A stretch of DNA of 64,000 nt from Volvox africanus (lineage: Eukaryota; Chlorophyta; Chlorophyceae; Chlamydomonadales; Volvocaceae). How positions within the stretch are numbered: the first letter of the stretch is position 1; each line of letters starts with the position of its first letter. Under the pieces are notes generated by a model. It was not told the DNA's origin, did not search any database, and saw only the letters and a program-made list of their open reading frames with translations. The stretch is from the NCBI GenBank assembly GCA_030268105.1, contig BSDZ01000023.1:1550001-1614000 (forward strand). Direction: 5' to 3'. Position numbers and translations under genes: made by a program. Of this stretch, positions 35,991-47,183 are shown in pieces.

Positions 35991-36806
35991 TGTTGTATTA
36001 TGGTTTGATTACCGCCTATGTGTAGGTCAATGTGACTCTACAAGGCAATAAGCAAACGTAATAAATGCATACTAGTTATGAATATATTTGCATATATTTA
36101 GCTAGTTTGATCGCCATGCATTGCGACTTGCCACATCACACTACCAGCTGCATCACTGATATGCCTGAAATACAAATGCTCTGAGAAGCATAGGCCTGTT
36201 GCATAATTATGAAATGAGTTGTTAAGTAATAATATTTGCTATATTATTACGCCATCACTGGCATACGTAATGTGTGAGTGTGACGAGCATCTAAGTTGCA
36301 GTGGTTGATCTGCAACTGAATATCGCTATTCAGACCCTTGCATCTTGCAGATGCCATGAAGGCTTAATTGCTGGAATATGCGGATATCGATGCTATGCAT
36401 TAGGGTTTATCACACTTAGGATTGACCTCCTAGTGTGAGTTGTACTGCATATCGATATTGCGCATATAATAGATACAAGGACGGCCATGTAGAGCAGAAC
36501 AACTTCATATGCTATCGGAACACGCCTGTGTTCAATTGGACTATTGCTATTTGCTCTGCTATTGTGGCCCGAGCCAAGCCTGAGCTTCACCATTCACCGT
36601 ATGATGATTGCTGCCCGCTGGGTCTGATGGCCGATCATATCATTGCATCCTTTGATCATTGTAGGTTATATCTTTCCTTGCTCTCAAGTCTTCCACTGTC
36701 TCTTGCTGCTTCCGAGTGCTTTGTTGTACTTGCAAGCACTTCTGTGCTAGTGTCTAAGTCCCAGACGTGCAGACACTTTAAGAGCAAAACGTAGGAGAGA
36801 TACAAA
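35991..36806 (+). repeat. LTR family B, copy B1 (5' LTR)
   Basis: Starts TGTTGTATTATGG immediately after the copia break and ends GAGAGATACAAA, followed by AATTTGGTAGCGAGACC, a primer-binding-site-like sequence. Only distantly similar to family A, but shares its termini and the AT-rich palindromes. Copy B2 is at 45136-46075. Confidence 0.75.
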
Positions 36807-37111
36807 AATTTGGTAGCGAGACCGGTTTGCTGCCTGACTGTCTCATGGTGCTCGATCAGAAGTAAGTTCTCACTATGTTGAATGTCGACGATGGACGACA
36901 TAGCCCACTAGACATCTTCGCCAAAGAACTTGGACACGCCATATTGGACGTCATTGCTTCCGGTTTGTGATTGCTGCTGTCCCTTTATCGTTGCCTGCAT
37001 TTGTTGTGTGAGCTTGTGCTCTGAGTTGCAGGTGAATCTAGTGGTCCGGCACTACTCGCGATATCTCCTGGTTGTAACTTACGTTCTGACCAGTTGGAGG
37101 CTTTGACTACC
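36807..37111 (+). other. Ty3 leader (PBS to gag), truncated
   Basis: Contains PBS TGGTAGCGAGAC (36811-36822) and a leader homologous to 46076-46400 and, inverted, to 51000-51300 (shared TCTGAGTTGCAGGTGAATC-like block). It is cut at 37111 by the reversed LTR A2. No coding sequence. Confidence 0.65.
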
Positions 37112-37928
37112 TGTTGTATCCTTCCTTCTTTGCTCATGCACTAGATCTGCAGGTCTGAGTGTTAGATACAAGTGCCTTGTGCTTACGAACAGCAAAGCAC
37201 TCCAATGCGAGCAATGTGACAGCGGAAGACTTCACAGCAAGGAAAGATTCAACTTACAATGATCCTCAATTACAGAATGGTAGTCTGCCGTCAGACCCCG
37301 CGGGCAGCATTCATCATACGGCTGAAGATGGTATGCTAGGATAGCTCAGGCCAATAATAAATGATTATAATGTATATATGTCAATCAGATGGAGATGAGT
37401 ATACGAGTACTTATCCAAAGTAGCGTCGAGCTGACTTCGGTCTCTAGGAGGCCGTCCTCTCACCTATCATGCTTCGTGATGCCGGTGTGCAGTACAAATC
37501 ACACTGGATCACAATCCCAAGTGTGAGTACTATCAGAGCACTCTCCTGAATATCACGTAATTCATGATATTAATGGATGCAACGTATGCAAGGTGCAAAG
37601 GTCCGAATATCAATATTTGGTTGCCTGCCGACCAACCATTGCGATCGTCACATTTCCGTCTACACGTCTGGTTCATGACATGAATGATGTAATAATATTT
37701 GAAATATTATTACTTGATGTATTATGCCATAATGATGTCATGCATCAGTGTCGACCTCGAGTCAAACATGTTGACTGACAGCGCAATGTCACGAGTGATG
37801 ATGCGGAATGCTAATTTAGCTAGATATACACGAGTATATCACGCGGGTATGCTCATATCATGTTTGCTCATGTTTCGGTAGACTCCGGTCTACTTCGGCA
37901 TGGACAATGATCAAACCATCGTACAACA
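37112..37928 (-). repeat. LTR family A, copy A2 (3' LTR of a minus-strand element)
   Basis: 817 bp in minus orientation. Immediately right of it (37929-37944) is CCCCCCTCCCG, i.e. the polypurine tract CGGGAGGGGGG in element sense, so this is the 3' LTR of the Ty3 fragment that continues to 40475. Confidence 0.88.
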
Positions 37929-38821
37929 ATTATCCCCCCTCCCGTATGCAGCGTCCTCGCTGCATTGTACAGCATCGACTGCAGAGATCATTGGGTCTGT
38001 GTGGCACGTAGACAAGCTTCCTTGTAGGGGCTTCATATCTGGCGAAAAGTTGCGCGTCGGCTCCCATGAGTTGTGCTCGCTAGAGTAGCCAGTGTGTTGT
38101 ATCTCTGTTGTGTCAACCCAGCAAAGGCTTGATCGAAAGATGACCATCGGTGGTCCAATATTTGACACTACTCGTAGATACCCCAGGATACACAGTGCAC
38201 TTCACCAGGTACTCGTGTACCGTCCTCTTACATTGGTGTCAACCTACGCCTCGAGCCCGATAATCCAATATCTGTTCCACATCGTAAACCTTTTGCTTAC
38301 CTGCGATCCAGGTCTCGGGACCGGGTTCCATTACTGCAGGGGCATCGGTGTTATTGGAAAGGGTGCCGTGCCACAATAGGGGCGAAATGAGAGAAACATG
38401 AAACGTGGGGTGAATATTCATGTCAGAGGGTAGAGATCGCTCCACAGCTACGTTCCCTACCATGCGTACAACGGGATATGGACCAATCCAACGAGGTAGT
38501 AATTTTCGGGACCCTTCAGTTCTTAGTGCTTAATAAAACCATTTGTCCCACCAAAAATGTTATGTCTCGTTTGGATTTATTATAGTAGTCTGTCGTCCGT
38601 TGTTGTGCTGCATCCAAACATGCCTTCGCGTCTTTCATGCGGGATAGGAACGACTTGGCAAAGGTTTTAGCTGCAGGGATATTTACTTCCAGTTCTCGCC
38701 ACACGGGTAGCACAGGATGGAATCCATAATTCAGAAAGAAAGGGCTTTGACCTGTGGAGCGGTCAACAGTGTTGTTAAGCGCGAATTCTGCCGAAGTCAG
38801 AAATGTATTCCAGACAGAGGG
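37929..38821 (-). pseudogene. Ty3 integrase C-terminus and chromodomain, disrupted
   Basis: Minus-strand SVWNTFLTSAEFALNN, GQSPFFLNYGFHPVLPVW, MVLLSTKN, then MVGNVAVERSLPSDMNIHPTF, GPETWIAGKQKVYDVEQILD, and after the 98-bp insertion GYSSEHNSWEPTRNFSPDMK. The chromodomain (YDVExILD..YLVKW..HNSWEP) is split by the tiny LTR-like element at 38095-38192. Chromodomains direct integration to marked chromatin in this group of elements. Confidence 0.8.
38095..38192 (-). mobile_element. Ultra-short solo-LTR-like element, copy 2
   Basis: 98 bp, plus-strand TGTTGTATCTC...GGATACA, flanked by a perfect 5-bp direct repeat CAGTG (38090-38094 and 38193-38197). The chromodomain coding sequence at 42.4-42.5 kb lacks it, which fixes the boundaries. 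About as long as the copy at 55615 and clearly related to it. Confidence 0.8.
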
Positions 38822-39641
38822 TGTGTTGTATCCTTCCTTCTTCAATCATGCACTGAATCTGCACGTCTGGATGTTAGCTAAGTGCACACCGAGCTTACGA
38901 ACAGCAAGGCGATTCAATGCGAGTAAAGTGACAGCGGCAGACTCAACAACAAGGAAAGATACAACTTACAATAGTCTTCAATTACAGATTGGTAGTCGGC
39001 CGTCAGACCCCGCGGGCAATGTTCATCATCCGGCTGAAGATGATATGCCGGAATAGCTCAGGCCGAATATAAATGCATATATCGTATGTATGCGAATTAG
39101 GTTGTGTTAAGTACACGAGTACTTGATCCAAAGTAGCATTGAGCCGACTTCGGTCTCTAGGCGGCCGTCCTCGCACCTATTACGTCGCGATACCGATGTG
39201 CAGTACAGGTCTCACTGGATTCCGATCTAAAGTGTGAGTACTACCTTAGCACTGTTCTGAATATCGCATAATCCGTGATATTAATGGATGCAACGCATGC
39301 AATATGCGAAGGTCCGAATATCGATATTCGGTTGCCGACCCAACCATCGCGATTGTCGCATTCTCGCATACGCATATGGTTTATGACACGGATGATGATG
39401 TAATAATATTTAAAGTATTATTACGTGGGATATTATGCCAACAGATAGATCGCGCATTAATTATCAGCCTCGAGTCAAACATGTTGACCGACAGTGCGAT
39501 GTCGTAGATGATAATGCGACATGCCTGATAAGCTAGATATACTCAAGTATATCATGCTAAAATGATTATATCATGCTTCATAGTGCTCGAATGTGTTGCG
39601 GTCTACTTCGGTGTGCATGGTGATCGAACCGGCATACAACA
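38822..39641 (-). repeat. Solo LTR (family A, copy A3) in Ty3 integrase
   Basis: 820 bp, minus orientation, splitting the integrase between ..GCTP and SVWNTF. Right flank GGGTG; left flank GAGGG runs into the LTR's own TG, so the expected GGGTG duplication is present only if the LTR lost two terminal bases. Differs from A1 at only a few positions by eye. Confidence 0.85.
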
Positions 39642-40475
39642 GGGTGTGCATCCCGCGAAATTTCGTAACATATCGCCCAATGTGCAATTGGTGCGTTCAG
39701 TTTGCCCATCGGATTGTGGGTGATATGCTGTGCTCAAATGAACGCGCATACCGACAAGTTCACACAGCGCTTCCCAAAACTTAGATGTGAATTGACCGCC
39801 GCGGTCTGATATCACATTTTTAGGAACGCCATACAATCGGACCACGTTATCGAAAAATAATCGTGCTGTTTGCTCCGTGGTGCAAGATGAGGTGCAGGGG
39901 GCTAATGAACCATTTTGGTCAATCGATCCCATAACGAATACCGAGTCATATCCCCCCTCAGTTTTGGGCAGCGCGACTACGAAGTCCATTGAAACACTTT
40001 CCCAGGGGGCATCTGGTACAGGCAACGGTTGCAATAATCCCTGGCTCTTACCGGATAGTGCTTTATTGCGCTGGCATAAACTGCACCTTTGCATGAAGGT
40101 TTCCGCATCCTTCACCACGCGCGGCCACCAGAACGAGCGTCGCACTAGCTCTGCCAATCACATGCTTCCCGGGTGTCCTGCTAGCGGGTCCTCATGGAAC
40201 CAAGCAAGAATATTGTAGTGGAGGGCGTCATCGTTCGGCATGACGATTTGTGTTGCCAAGCCATCCGTCCGCAACCAAAGATCGTTTCACTTGCATAGGT
40301 GCTCCACATTACTTGGGGTGGCGAACCATATATCTACTTCATACGCCCCCTTCAGTCGCTCTGCCAGGTCCGATGCTATCGGCACCTCCTCATTGTGTGA
40401 ATGTGTAAACGGCGCTGCTAAAATTGCAGCGTGTAATGACAGTGTCAACTGAGAGTGTCGGCGATATTAATCTTG
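39642..40475 (-). pseudogene. Ty3 integrase zinc finger and core, left arm of an inverted repeat
   Basis: Minus-strand WFHEDPLAGHPG, LAELVRRSFWWPRVVKDAE, CSLCQRNKALSGKSQGLL, MDFVVALPKTEGGYDSVFVM, VISDRGGQFTSKFWEALCEL and STAYHPQSDGQTERTN, plus a tail into RNase H (INIADTLS) at 40475. One frameshift near FVMGSIDQNG. The right arm starts at 40476 in the opposite orientation. Confidence 0.82.
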
Positions 40476-41323
40476 CTGCTTGGTTCCACGAGGACCCATT
40501 AGCAGGACACCCTGGAAGCACGCGTTTGGCAGAGCTAGTACGACGCTCATTCTGGTGGCCGCGCGTGGTGAAGGATGCGGAAAACTTCGTACAAAGGTGC
40601 AGTTTATGTCAGCGCAACAAAGCATTATCCGGTAAGGGCCAGGGTTTATTACAACCGTTACCTATACCAGATGCCCCTTGGGAAAGTGTTTCAATGGACT
40701 TCATAGTCGTGCTGCCCAAAACTGAGGGGGGATACGACTGGGTGTTCATTATGGTCGATCGCTTGACCAAGATGGTTCACTTAGCCCCCTGCACCTCGTC
40801 TTGCACCGCTGAGCAAACAGCATTATTATTTTTCGATCCGATTGCATGGCGTTCCTAAAAATGTGATATCCGATCGCGGCGGTCAATTCACGTCTAAGTT
40901 TTGGGAAGTGCTATGTGAACTCGTTGGTATGCGTGTTCATTTGAGCACAGCATATCATCCACAATCCGACAACGCACAAATCGCACATTGGGCGATATGT
41001 TAAGGAATTTCGTGGGACGCACACCCTCTGTTTGGGATACGTTTCCGACTTCGGCAAAATTTGCGCTTAACAACGCTGTTAATCGCTCTACAGGTCAAAG
41101 CCCTTTCTTTCTGAATTATGGATTCCATCCCACGCTACCCGTGTGGTGAGAGTTGGAGGTAAATATCCCGGCGGCTAAAACCTTTGCCAAGTCGTTCCTA
41201 TCCCGCATGACAGACGTGAAGGCATGTTTGGACGGGGCCCAACAACGGACGACGGACTACTGTAATACATCTAAATGAGAAGTAACATTTTTGGTGGGAC
41301 AAATGATTTTATTGAGCACTAAG
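40476..41323 (+). pseudogene. Ty3 integrase, right arm of the inverted repeat
   Basis: Plus-strand AAWFHEDPLAGHPGSTRLAE, RSFWWPRVVKDAENFVQRC, MDFIVVLPKTEGGYDWVFIM, then in shifted frame VISDRGGQFTSKFWEVLCEL, STAYHPQSD with a small deletion removing part of GQTER, and GQSPFFLNYGFHPTLPVW. Interrupted at 41323 by solo LTR A4. Confidence 0.8.
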
Positions 41324-42141
41324 TGTTGTACGCGGGTTCAATCACCGTTTACATTTATGAAGGCCGCAATGCATTCAGATATCATGAAGCATGATATAAT
41401 CATTTTAGCATGATATACTTGAGTATATCTAGCTTATCAGGCATGTCGCATTATCATCTACGACATCGCACTGTCGGTCAACATGTTTGACTCGAGGCTG
41501 ATAATTAATGCGCGATCTATCTGTTGGCATAATATCCCACGTAATAATACTTTAAATATTATTACATCATCATCCGTGTCATAAACCATATGCGTATGCG
41601 AGAATGCGACAATCGCGATGGTTGGGTCGGCAACCGAATATCGATATTCGGACCTTCGCATATTGCATGCGTTGCATCCATTAATATCACGGATTATGCG
41701 ATATTCAGAACAGTGCTAAGGTAGTACTCACACTTGAGATCGGAATCCAGTGAGACCTGTACTGCACATCGGTATCGCGACATGATAGGTGCGAGGACGG
41801 CCGCCTAGAGACCGAAGTCGGCGCGACGCTAACTTTGGACCAAGTATTCGAGTACTTAACTCTTTCCGATACGCATACATACGATATAATCATTTATATT
41901 CAGCCTGAGCTATTCTAGCATTCCATCTGCAGCCGAGTGATGAACATTGCCCACGGGGTCTGACGGCAGACTGTAATTCTGTAACTGAAGAACATTGTAA
42001 GTTGAATCTTTCCTTGCTATTGAGTCTTCCGCTGTCTACTATTCGCATTGGCTTGCCTTGCTGTTCGTAAGCTTGGTACGCACGCAGCTAACACCTAGAC
42101 GTGCAGAGCTGATACATGATTGAAGAAGGAATGATACAACA
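41324..42141 (+). repeat. Solo LTR (family A, copy A4)
   Basis: 818 bp, TGTTGTACGC...GATACAACA, flanked by a perfect 5-bp target duplication CTAAG (41319-41323 and 42142-42146). It interrupts the integrase between LLSTK and NLRSLADGS. Confidence 0.92.
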
Positions 42142-42652
42142 CTAAGAACCTGCGTTCACTCGCCGACGGTTCCCGAAAATTACTACCTCGCTGGATTGGT
42201 CCATATCCCATTGTTCCCATGGTAGGAAATGTTGCTGTGGAGCTATCCCTACCCCATGACATGAATTTTCACCCCACGTTTCACATCTCCCTCATCCATC
42301 CTTATCACGGTACAGTACCCGTTACAAACGACACCAATGCCCCTGCAGTAATGGACCCCGGTCCCGAGACCTGGATCGCAGGCAAACAAAAGGTGTACGA
42401 TGTGGAACGGATACTGGATTATCGGGTTCATCGTATAGGTCGACAGCAACGAAAGAGGAAGGTGCACAAGTATCTGGTCAAATGGACTGGCTATTCTAGC
42501 GAGCACAACTCTTGGGAGCCAACGCATAATTTCTCACCAGAGATGAAGCCCCTATTGGAGGAAGCTCGTCTACGTGCCACACAGACCCAATGATCTCTGC
42601 AGTCGATGCTGCCCAATGCAGCGAGGACGCTGCATACGGGAGGGGGGATAGT
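42142..42652 (+). pseudogene. Ty3 integrase C-terminus with intact chromodomain
   Basis: Plus-strand LPRWIGPYPIVPMVGNVAVE, FHPTFHISLIHPYHG, then the chromodomain YDVERILDYRVHRIG, VHKYLVKWTGYSSEHNSWEP, THNFSPEMKPLLEEARL and stop at 42591-42593. The polypurine tract GGGAGGGGGGAT (42638-42649) precedes LTR A5. This is the best reference for the interrupted copy at 38 kb. Confidence 0.85.
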
Positions 42653-43463
42653 TGTTGTACGCCGGTTCGATCACTGTTTACACCAAAGTAGGCTGCAGTA
42701 CATTCGAGCACTACTGAGCATGATATAATCATATTAGTATGATATATTCGAATATATCTAGCTAATCAGGCATGTCGCATTATCATCTACGACATCGCGC
42801 TGTCGGTCAACATGTTTGACTCGAAGCTGATATCAATGCAGGATCTATCTATTAGCATAATATATCACGTAATAATATTTTAAATATTATTACCTCATCC
42901 GTGTCATAAACCATACGCGTATGCAAGAATGCGACGATCGTGATGGTTGGGTTGGCAACCGAATATCGATATTCGGACCTTCGCATATTGCATGCGTTGC
43001 ATCCATATATCACGGATTACACGATATCCAGAACAGTGCTAAGGTAGTACTCACACTTGAGATCGGAATCCAGTGAGACCTGTACTGCACATCGGTATCA
43101 CGACGTCATAGGTGCGAGGACGGCCGCCTAGAGATCGAAGTCGGCTTGACGCTACTTTGGATTAAGTACCCGTGTACTTAACTCGATACAATTCTCATAC
43201 AGGCGTTTTACCCATATATATTCGGCCTGAGCTATTTCAGCATATCATCTTCAGCCGGATGATGAACATTGACCACGGGTCTGACGGCAGACTACCTTTC
43301 TGTAATTGAAGTCTATTGTAAGTTGGATCTTTCCTTGTTGCTGAGTCTTCCACTGTCACTTTACTCGCATCGAGTCGCCTTGCTGTTTGTAAGCACGGTG
43401 CGCACGTAGCTAACATCCAGACGTGCAGATTCAGTGCATGATCGAAGAAGGAAGGATACAACA
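42653..43463 (+). repeat. LTR family A, copy A5 (3' LTR)
   Basis: 811 bp, TGTTGTACGCC...GGATACAACA directly after a polypurine tract. It abuts gag sequence of a different element at 43464; no matching 5-bp duplication is found with the outer end at 37111. Confidence 0.88.
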
Positions 43464-44331
43464 CACACTAGGCAGTGTCGTGAAGGAATGGTATGACCAC
43501 TGGACCACCATGCAGGAGCACTTTACGTTCGAAGAATTGATCAACACGCTTCTCACTTGTTTTGCCCCAGGAAATCAGTCGCAAGTTGCTGCCATGTATC
43601 GAGAGTTGCACACAGGCACTTATCGAATGCGATCCAACGAATCTGTGGAGGCCTACCAGTTATGTCTCGAAGACCTAATAGCACCAATGGTTAGCTTTTC
43701 AGAAGGAGACTACATTTACTGGTTTCAACGAGGTCTCTCGCTCACGTTAGCTCGAGCGAGTACTGCAGACCTGACACTGGAAGGGACAAGATCATACGCG
43801 CGATGGGTTCAGATCGTTCGTAATGTTGAGGCTCGCATTAGGATGGAACAAGAACCTCCGATAGCCCCAATACCGTTGTCAGCCACTACGACTCAAAATG
43901 TTACCAACGAGACTGCTCCAGCACATGAGACCACTGGTATTCCGTTATCGCCGGCTCCCATGCGTCCTGGCGGGGCTCTCCGTGTCAGTCACGCTCCAAA
44001 CCCAGGACCCCAAGAACTAACTCCAGGAGGTTCCATGACGACTCGGAGTATGCAAAAAAGGAAGGATGTACTACAAACTACCGCTGAGTCGCGTGGGGAT
44101 GAATCAGAGTTGAAGCGGTCACGAATGCAGAACAGGTGGCTTACCAAGTGGGGGTGTACACAAACGGAGTGTACGCAGCGGCGACAACTGGGAGTTTGCC
44201 TTCGGTGTGCATCAAATCACCCTACGAGGAGCTGCCCGCTTTTACCCCCGTTAGCCATAGGACTACGGTCGACAGACGAGGTACCTGATGCGACCACCAT
44301 TGAAATTGCTGAGGCAACGGACCAACAGTGA
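43464..44331 (+). pseudogene. Ty3 gag (type 1), 5'-truncated
   Basis: SVVKEWYDHWTTMQEHFTFE, LLTCFAPGNQSQVAAMYREL, SVEAYQLCLEDLIAPMVSF, YIYWFQRGLSLTLARAS, then a Pro/Thr-rich region and the short knuckle CLRCASNHPTRSC (CX2CX3HX4C). Closely similar to 54826-55614. The first ~130 codons are missing, cut off by LTR A5. Confidence 0.8.
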
Positions 44332-45135
44332 CACTGGAATATTCTCTGACGTGGAGTCATAATATACGTACCGGTTTGGGTTAATTTTGATTGTATCTGG
44401 CAATGTCTGTTTGATGAGATCCTTCACCACTTTTGGTTAGCTAGCTCGATGGTTAGTATTGGTTGTGTCCCTAACGAATCCTTTACTGATTGATCGTTGT
44501 GGGCCTTAAGGATGATACAGACAGGACAATCCATGACTGGATCCCTTTTGGTTGTATCGAAGTCGACTTCCTTGATCGAATATTCGGAACGCCCATATGT
44601 TACGGGTGTCACTGACGACCTTATCCTGGCTAAGTGATAAGTATGAAGGAGTCGACCCCGTAGTCGTCTAATCGTTCAGGTTATCCCCAAATAAGGGGAT
44701 AAGCATCCCATCGTGGGCAGAATCACCCTTAGTCTGCGGTAGACCCTCTGCGTGTTAGGGTCCAATGAGTGCAAAAAGGTCTCTTGGAGACAGCACTATA
44801 TGGACATTGGTTGCCGTGACATACCGACAGTACCGCGCGCGCATCGATACGGAGTCCAGCACAATTGGCAATTGTGCAAAAGGGAACCTATCGCCTAAGG
44901 TACCTTGTCTGTCGTACCAAGATGTCACACCGGAGGAGGGCAGAACTGTGCGGAGCCTGTGGTTAATTTCACTCTAGCGGCGTTAGTCCGCCGAAATAAA
45001 GAACCCAAGCTTGAAGGGTGCAAAAGAAACCTATCAAATGATAAGGGAAGGCGCCCAATTGCTTGTGAGGCCTTGGGTGCAATCGATTGCTACCACCGTG
45101 CAGTCTCTTACGATTCTGAGGTCGCAGCCCCCCCC
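44332..45135 (+). pseudogene. Ty3 gag-pol spacer and protease remnants
   Basis: 44332-44640 matches 55805-56110 and has many stops on the plus strand. 44640-45135 holds broken protease/linker pieces (SPNKGISIPSWAES in shifted frame, RQYRARIDTESSTIG, LSYQDVTPEEG). It is cut at 45135 by LTR-B2. No functional frame. Confidence 0.65.
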
Positions 45136-46075
45136 TGTTGTGCTACGGTTCATTTCCTGCCGTTGTGTAGGTCGATGCCACGCTACAAGGTGGTGTGCTA
45201 TTGATGAATGCATGACGCATATGAATGATCTTGCATGAACATAAATGTATTTGCATACATTTATATATGTTTTGGCATGTTACCATTATACAGCGCGACA
45301 TGTCTCATCGCATCATGGCTGATCCGCCTAACACGCATGAAATCCCGAATAATGGAGAAGCGCACTATGCTCATGCTATGGAGCAATAAGTAATATTATT
45401 CGACATAATATTACATCATTGTGGCGTACGTCGGGAACGCCGCACTCGTCGTGATACATGCCTTGCAACCGAATATCGTTATTTGGACCCTTGCATCATG
45501 CGAATGCCAGAAAGGCTTATCGGTTGTTCTACATGAATATCGCCTATACGCAGTAGGGTTGTCACACTTAGGATTGGCCTCCTAGTGTGAGTCGTACGGC
45601 GTCACGATGCTGCGAGTATAACAGATGCGAGGACGGCTAAGTAAGACAAGACATTTTGATACCGGAGAACACTTCTGTGTTCAACACTATTATTGCTAAC
45701 CGCTCTTATACTTAGCCCGAGCTAAGCCTGAACTTCGCTTGTCACCACTGCGTGATGATTGCTTGCTTCCGGCGCTGACGGCGATTACATCCATTGCATC
45801 ACTTCGGTCTGTATTGTTGTAAGTTATATCTCTTCTTGTCTTGAAGTCTTTCCAGCGCTGGGGGCTTGAAGTCTTTCCGGCGCTGACGGCGATTACATCC
45901 ATTGCATCACTTCGGTCTGTATTGTTGTAAGTTATATCTCTTCTTGTCTTGAAGTCTTCCGCTGTCTTTGTTTGCTCTCGATTGCCTTGCTGTACTTGCA
46001 AGTGCTCGCGCATCGGTATCGAAAGTCTTCAGACGCGCAGATACTTATGAGCAAACCCGAAGGAGAGGTACAACA
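45136..46075 (+). repeat. LTR family B, copy B2 (5' LTR) with internal tandem duplication
   Basis: Starts TGTTGTGCTACGG and ends GAGAGGTACAACA, followed by ATTGGTATTGAGACC (PBS-like). 940 bp against 816 bp for B1. Most of the difference is a 108-bp-period tandem duplication at about 45771-45965 (GGCGCTGACGG at 45771 and 45879). Confidence 0.78.
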
Positions 46076-46526
46076 ATTGGTATTGAGACCGGTTCGTTGC
46101 CTAACTGTCTCTTTGTGTCAAATCGGAAGTAGGTTCTTTCCATGGCGAGTACCAACGATGAACCACGTGGACGGCTAGATACTCTTGCCGTGTTGGATGC
46201 CGCAGCTTCTGGTTTGTAATCGTTTGATTGCTTTTGTCTAAATTGCTGCACTTGTTGTGTAAGTGTACGCTCTGAGTCGCAGGTAATCTCAGCGCGCCCG
46301 CATTTCTTGCCGCAACGACTGAGACCGGCTTGCGCCCGGACCAGTTGGCGACTCTTATCGCACAAACTACAGAGATTAGAACTCAGCTGGGCAAGTACTT
46401 GCTGAATTTGCTGAATCTCCTCATGAGTACTGTCAGTAGGCTCACCAAATCGATTGTACTCTTGCTTTGTCTTTGTGGTAGAAGTCGTCTTCTACTACGC
46501 AAGCTTAGGGTATTGCCTCGTGTTCC
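46076..46526 (+). other. Ty3 leader after LTR-B2
   Basis: PBS TGGTATTGAGAC at 46078-46089, then about 430 bp of untranslated leader homologous to 36807-37111 and 58560-59021. No gene. Confidence 0.65.
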
Positions 46527-46828
46527 ATGTCTGCGGGACGCGACGATACGCCGCCTACTAGCTTAGCAAGCCAACCCGAATTTGTTGTGGCTGCTAGAGC
46601 TACGGATAGAGGTCTTGAGACTGTTGGCACACGAACTACTCAAGAACCCCTTGTCCTTCAGACCCCTGCCCACTTAATTGTGCCGCGTTCAGCAGTCAAT
46701 ACGAATATGGACAGCACTGCTGAGCCATGGGTCCTTTCGTTACCTCAAACGCAAGGGCACGCTGCCATTCCCGAGGTAATGAGATTGACAATTCCCGTAC
46801 CTAGGCTTAAAATCTCGCTGAATGAAAA
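46527..46828 (+). pseudogene. Ty3 gag (type 2) N-terminus, truncated
   Basis: MSAGRDDTPPTSLASQPEFV, VLQTPAHLIVPRSA, VMRLTIPVPRLKISLNE: same as the start of the gag at 59022 (VLQTPSHLIVP, VMKLTIPVPKLNIS). It is cut at 46828 by a partial family-A LTR. Confidence 0.78.
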
Positions 46829-47183
46829 TGGTGCGAGGACGGCCGCCTAGAGACCGAAGTCGGCTCGACGCTACTTTGGATTAAGTACCCGTGTACTTAG
46901 CTCGACATAATTCTCATACATACGTTTTACTCATATATATTCGGCCTGAGCTATTTCAGCATACCATCTTCAGCCGGATGATGAACATTGCCCACAGGGT
47001 CTGACAGCCGACTACCAATCTGTAATCGAAGACTATTGTAAGTTGGATGTTTCCTTGTTGCTGAGTCTTCTGCTGTCACTTTACTCGCATTGAATCACCT
47101 TGCTGTTCGTAAGCACGGTGCACACGTAGCTAACATCCAGACGTGCAGATTCAGTGCATGATCGAAGAAGGAAGGATACAACA
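46829..47183 (+). repeat. Partial LTR (family A, copy A6), 3' portion
   Basis: Begins mid-LTR (GTGCGAGGACGGCCGCC) and runs to GGATACAACA. To the right the sequence passes directly into minus-strand integrase (GGCA|TCTGG context). The loss of its 5' half together with the gag remainder suggests deletion or recombination. Confidence 0.82.

Noticed and set aside
37112..43463. Interpretation as one intact element with terminal inverted repeats (DNA transposon)
   Set aside because: The ends are LTRs with adjacent PPTs and the interior is duplicated Ty3 pol; outer flanks show no target duplication.
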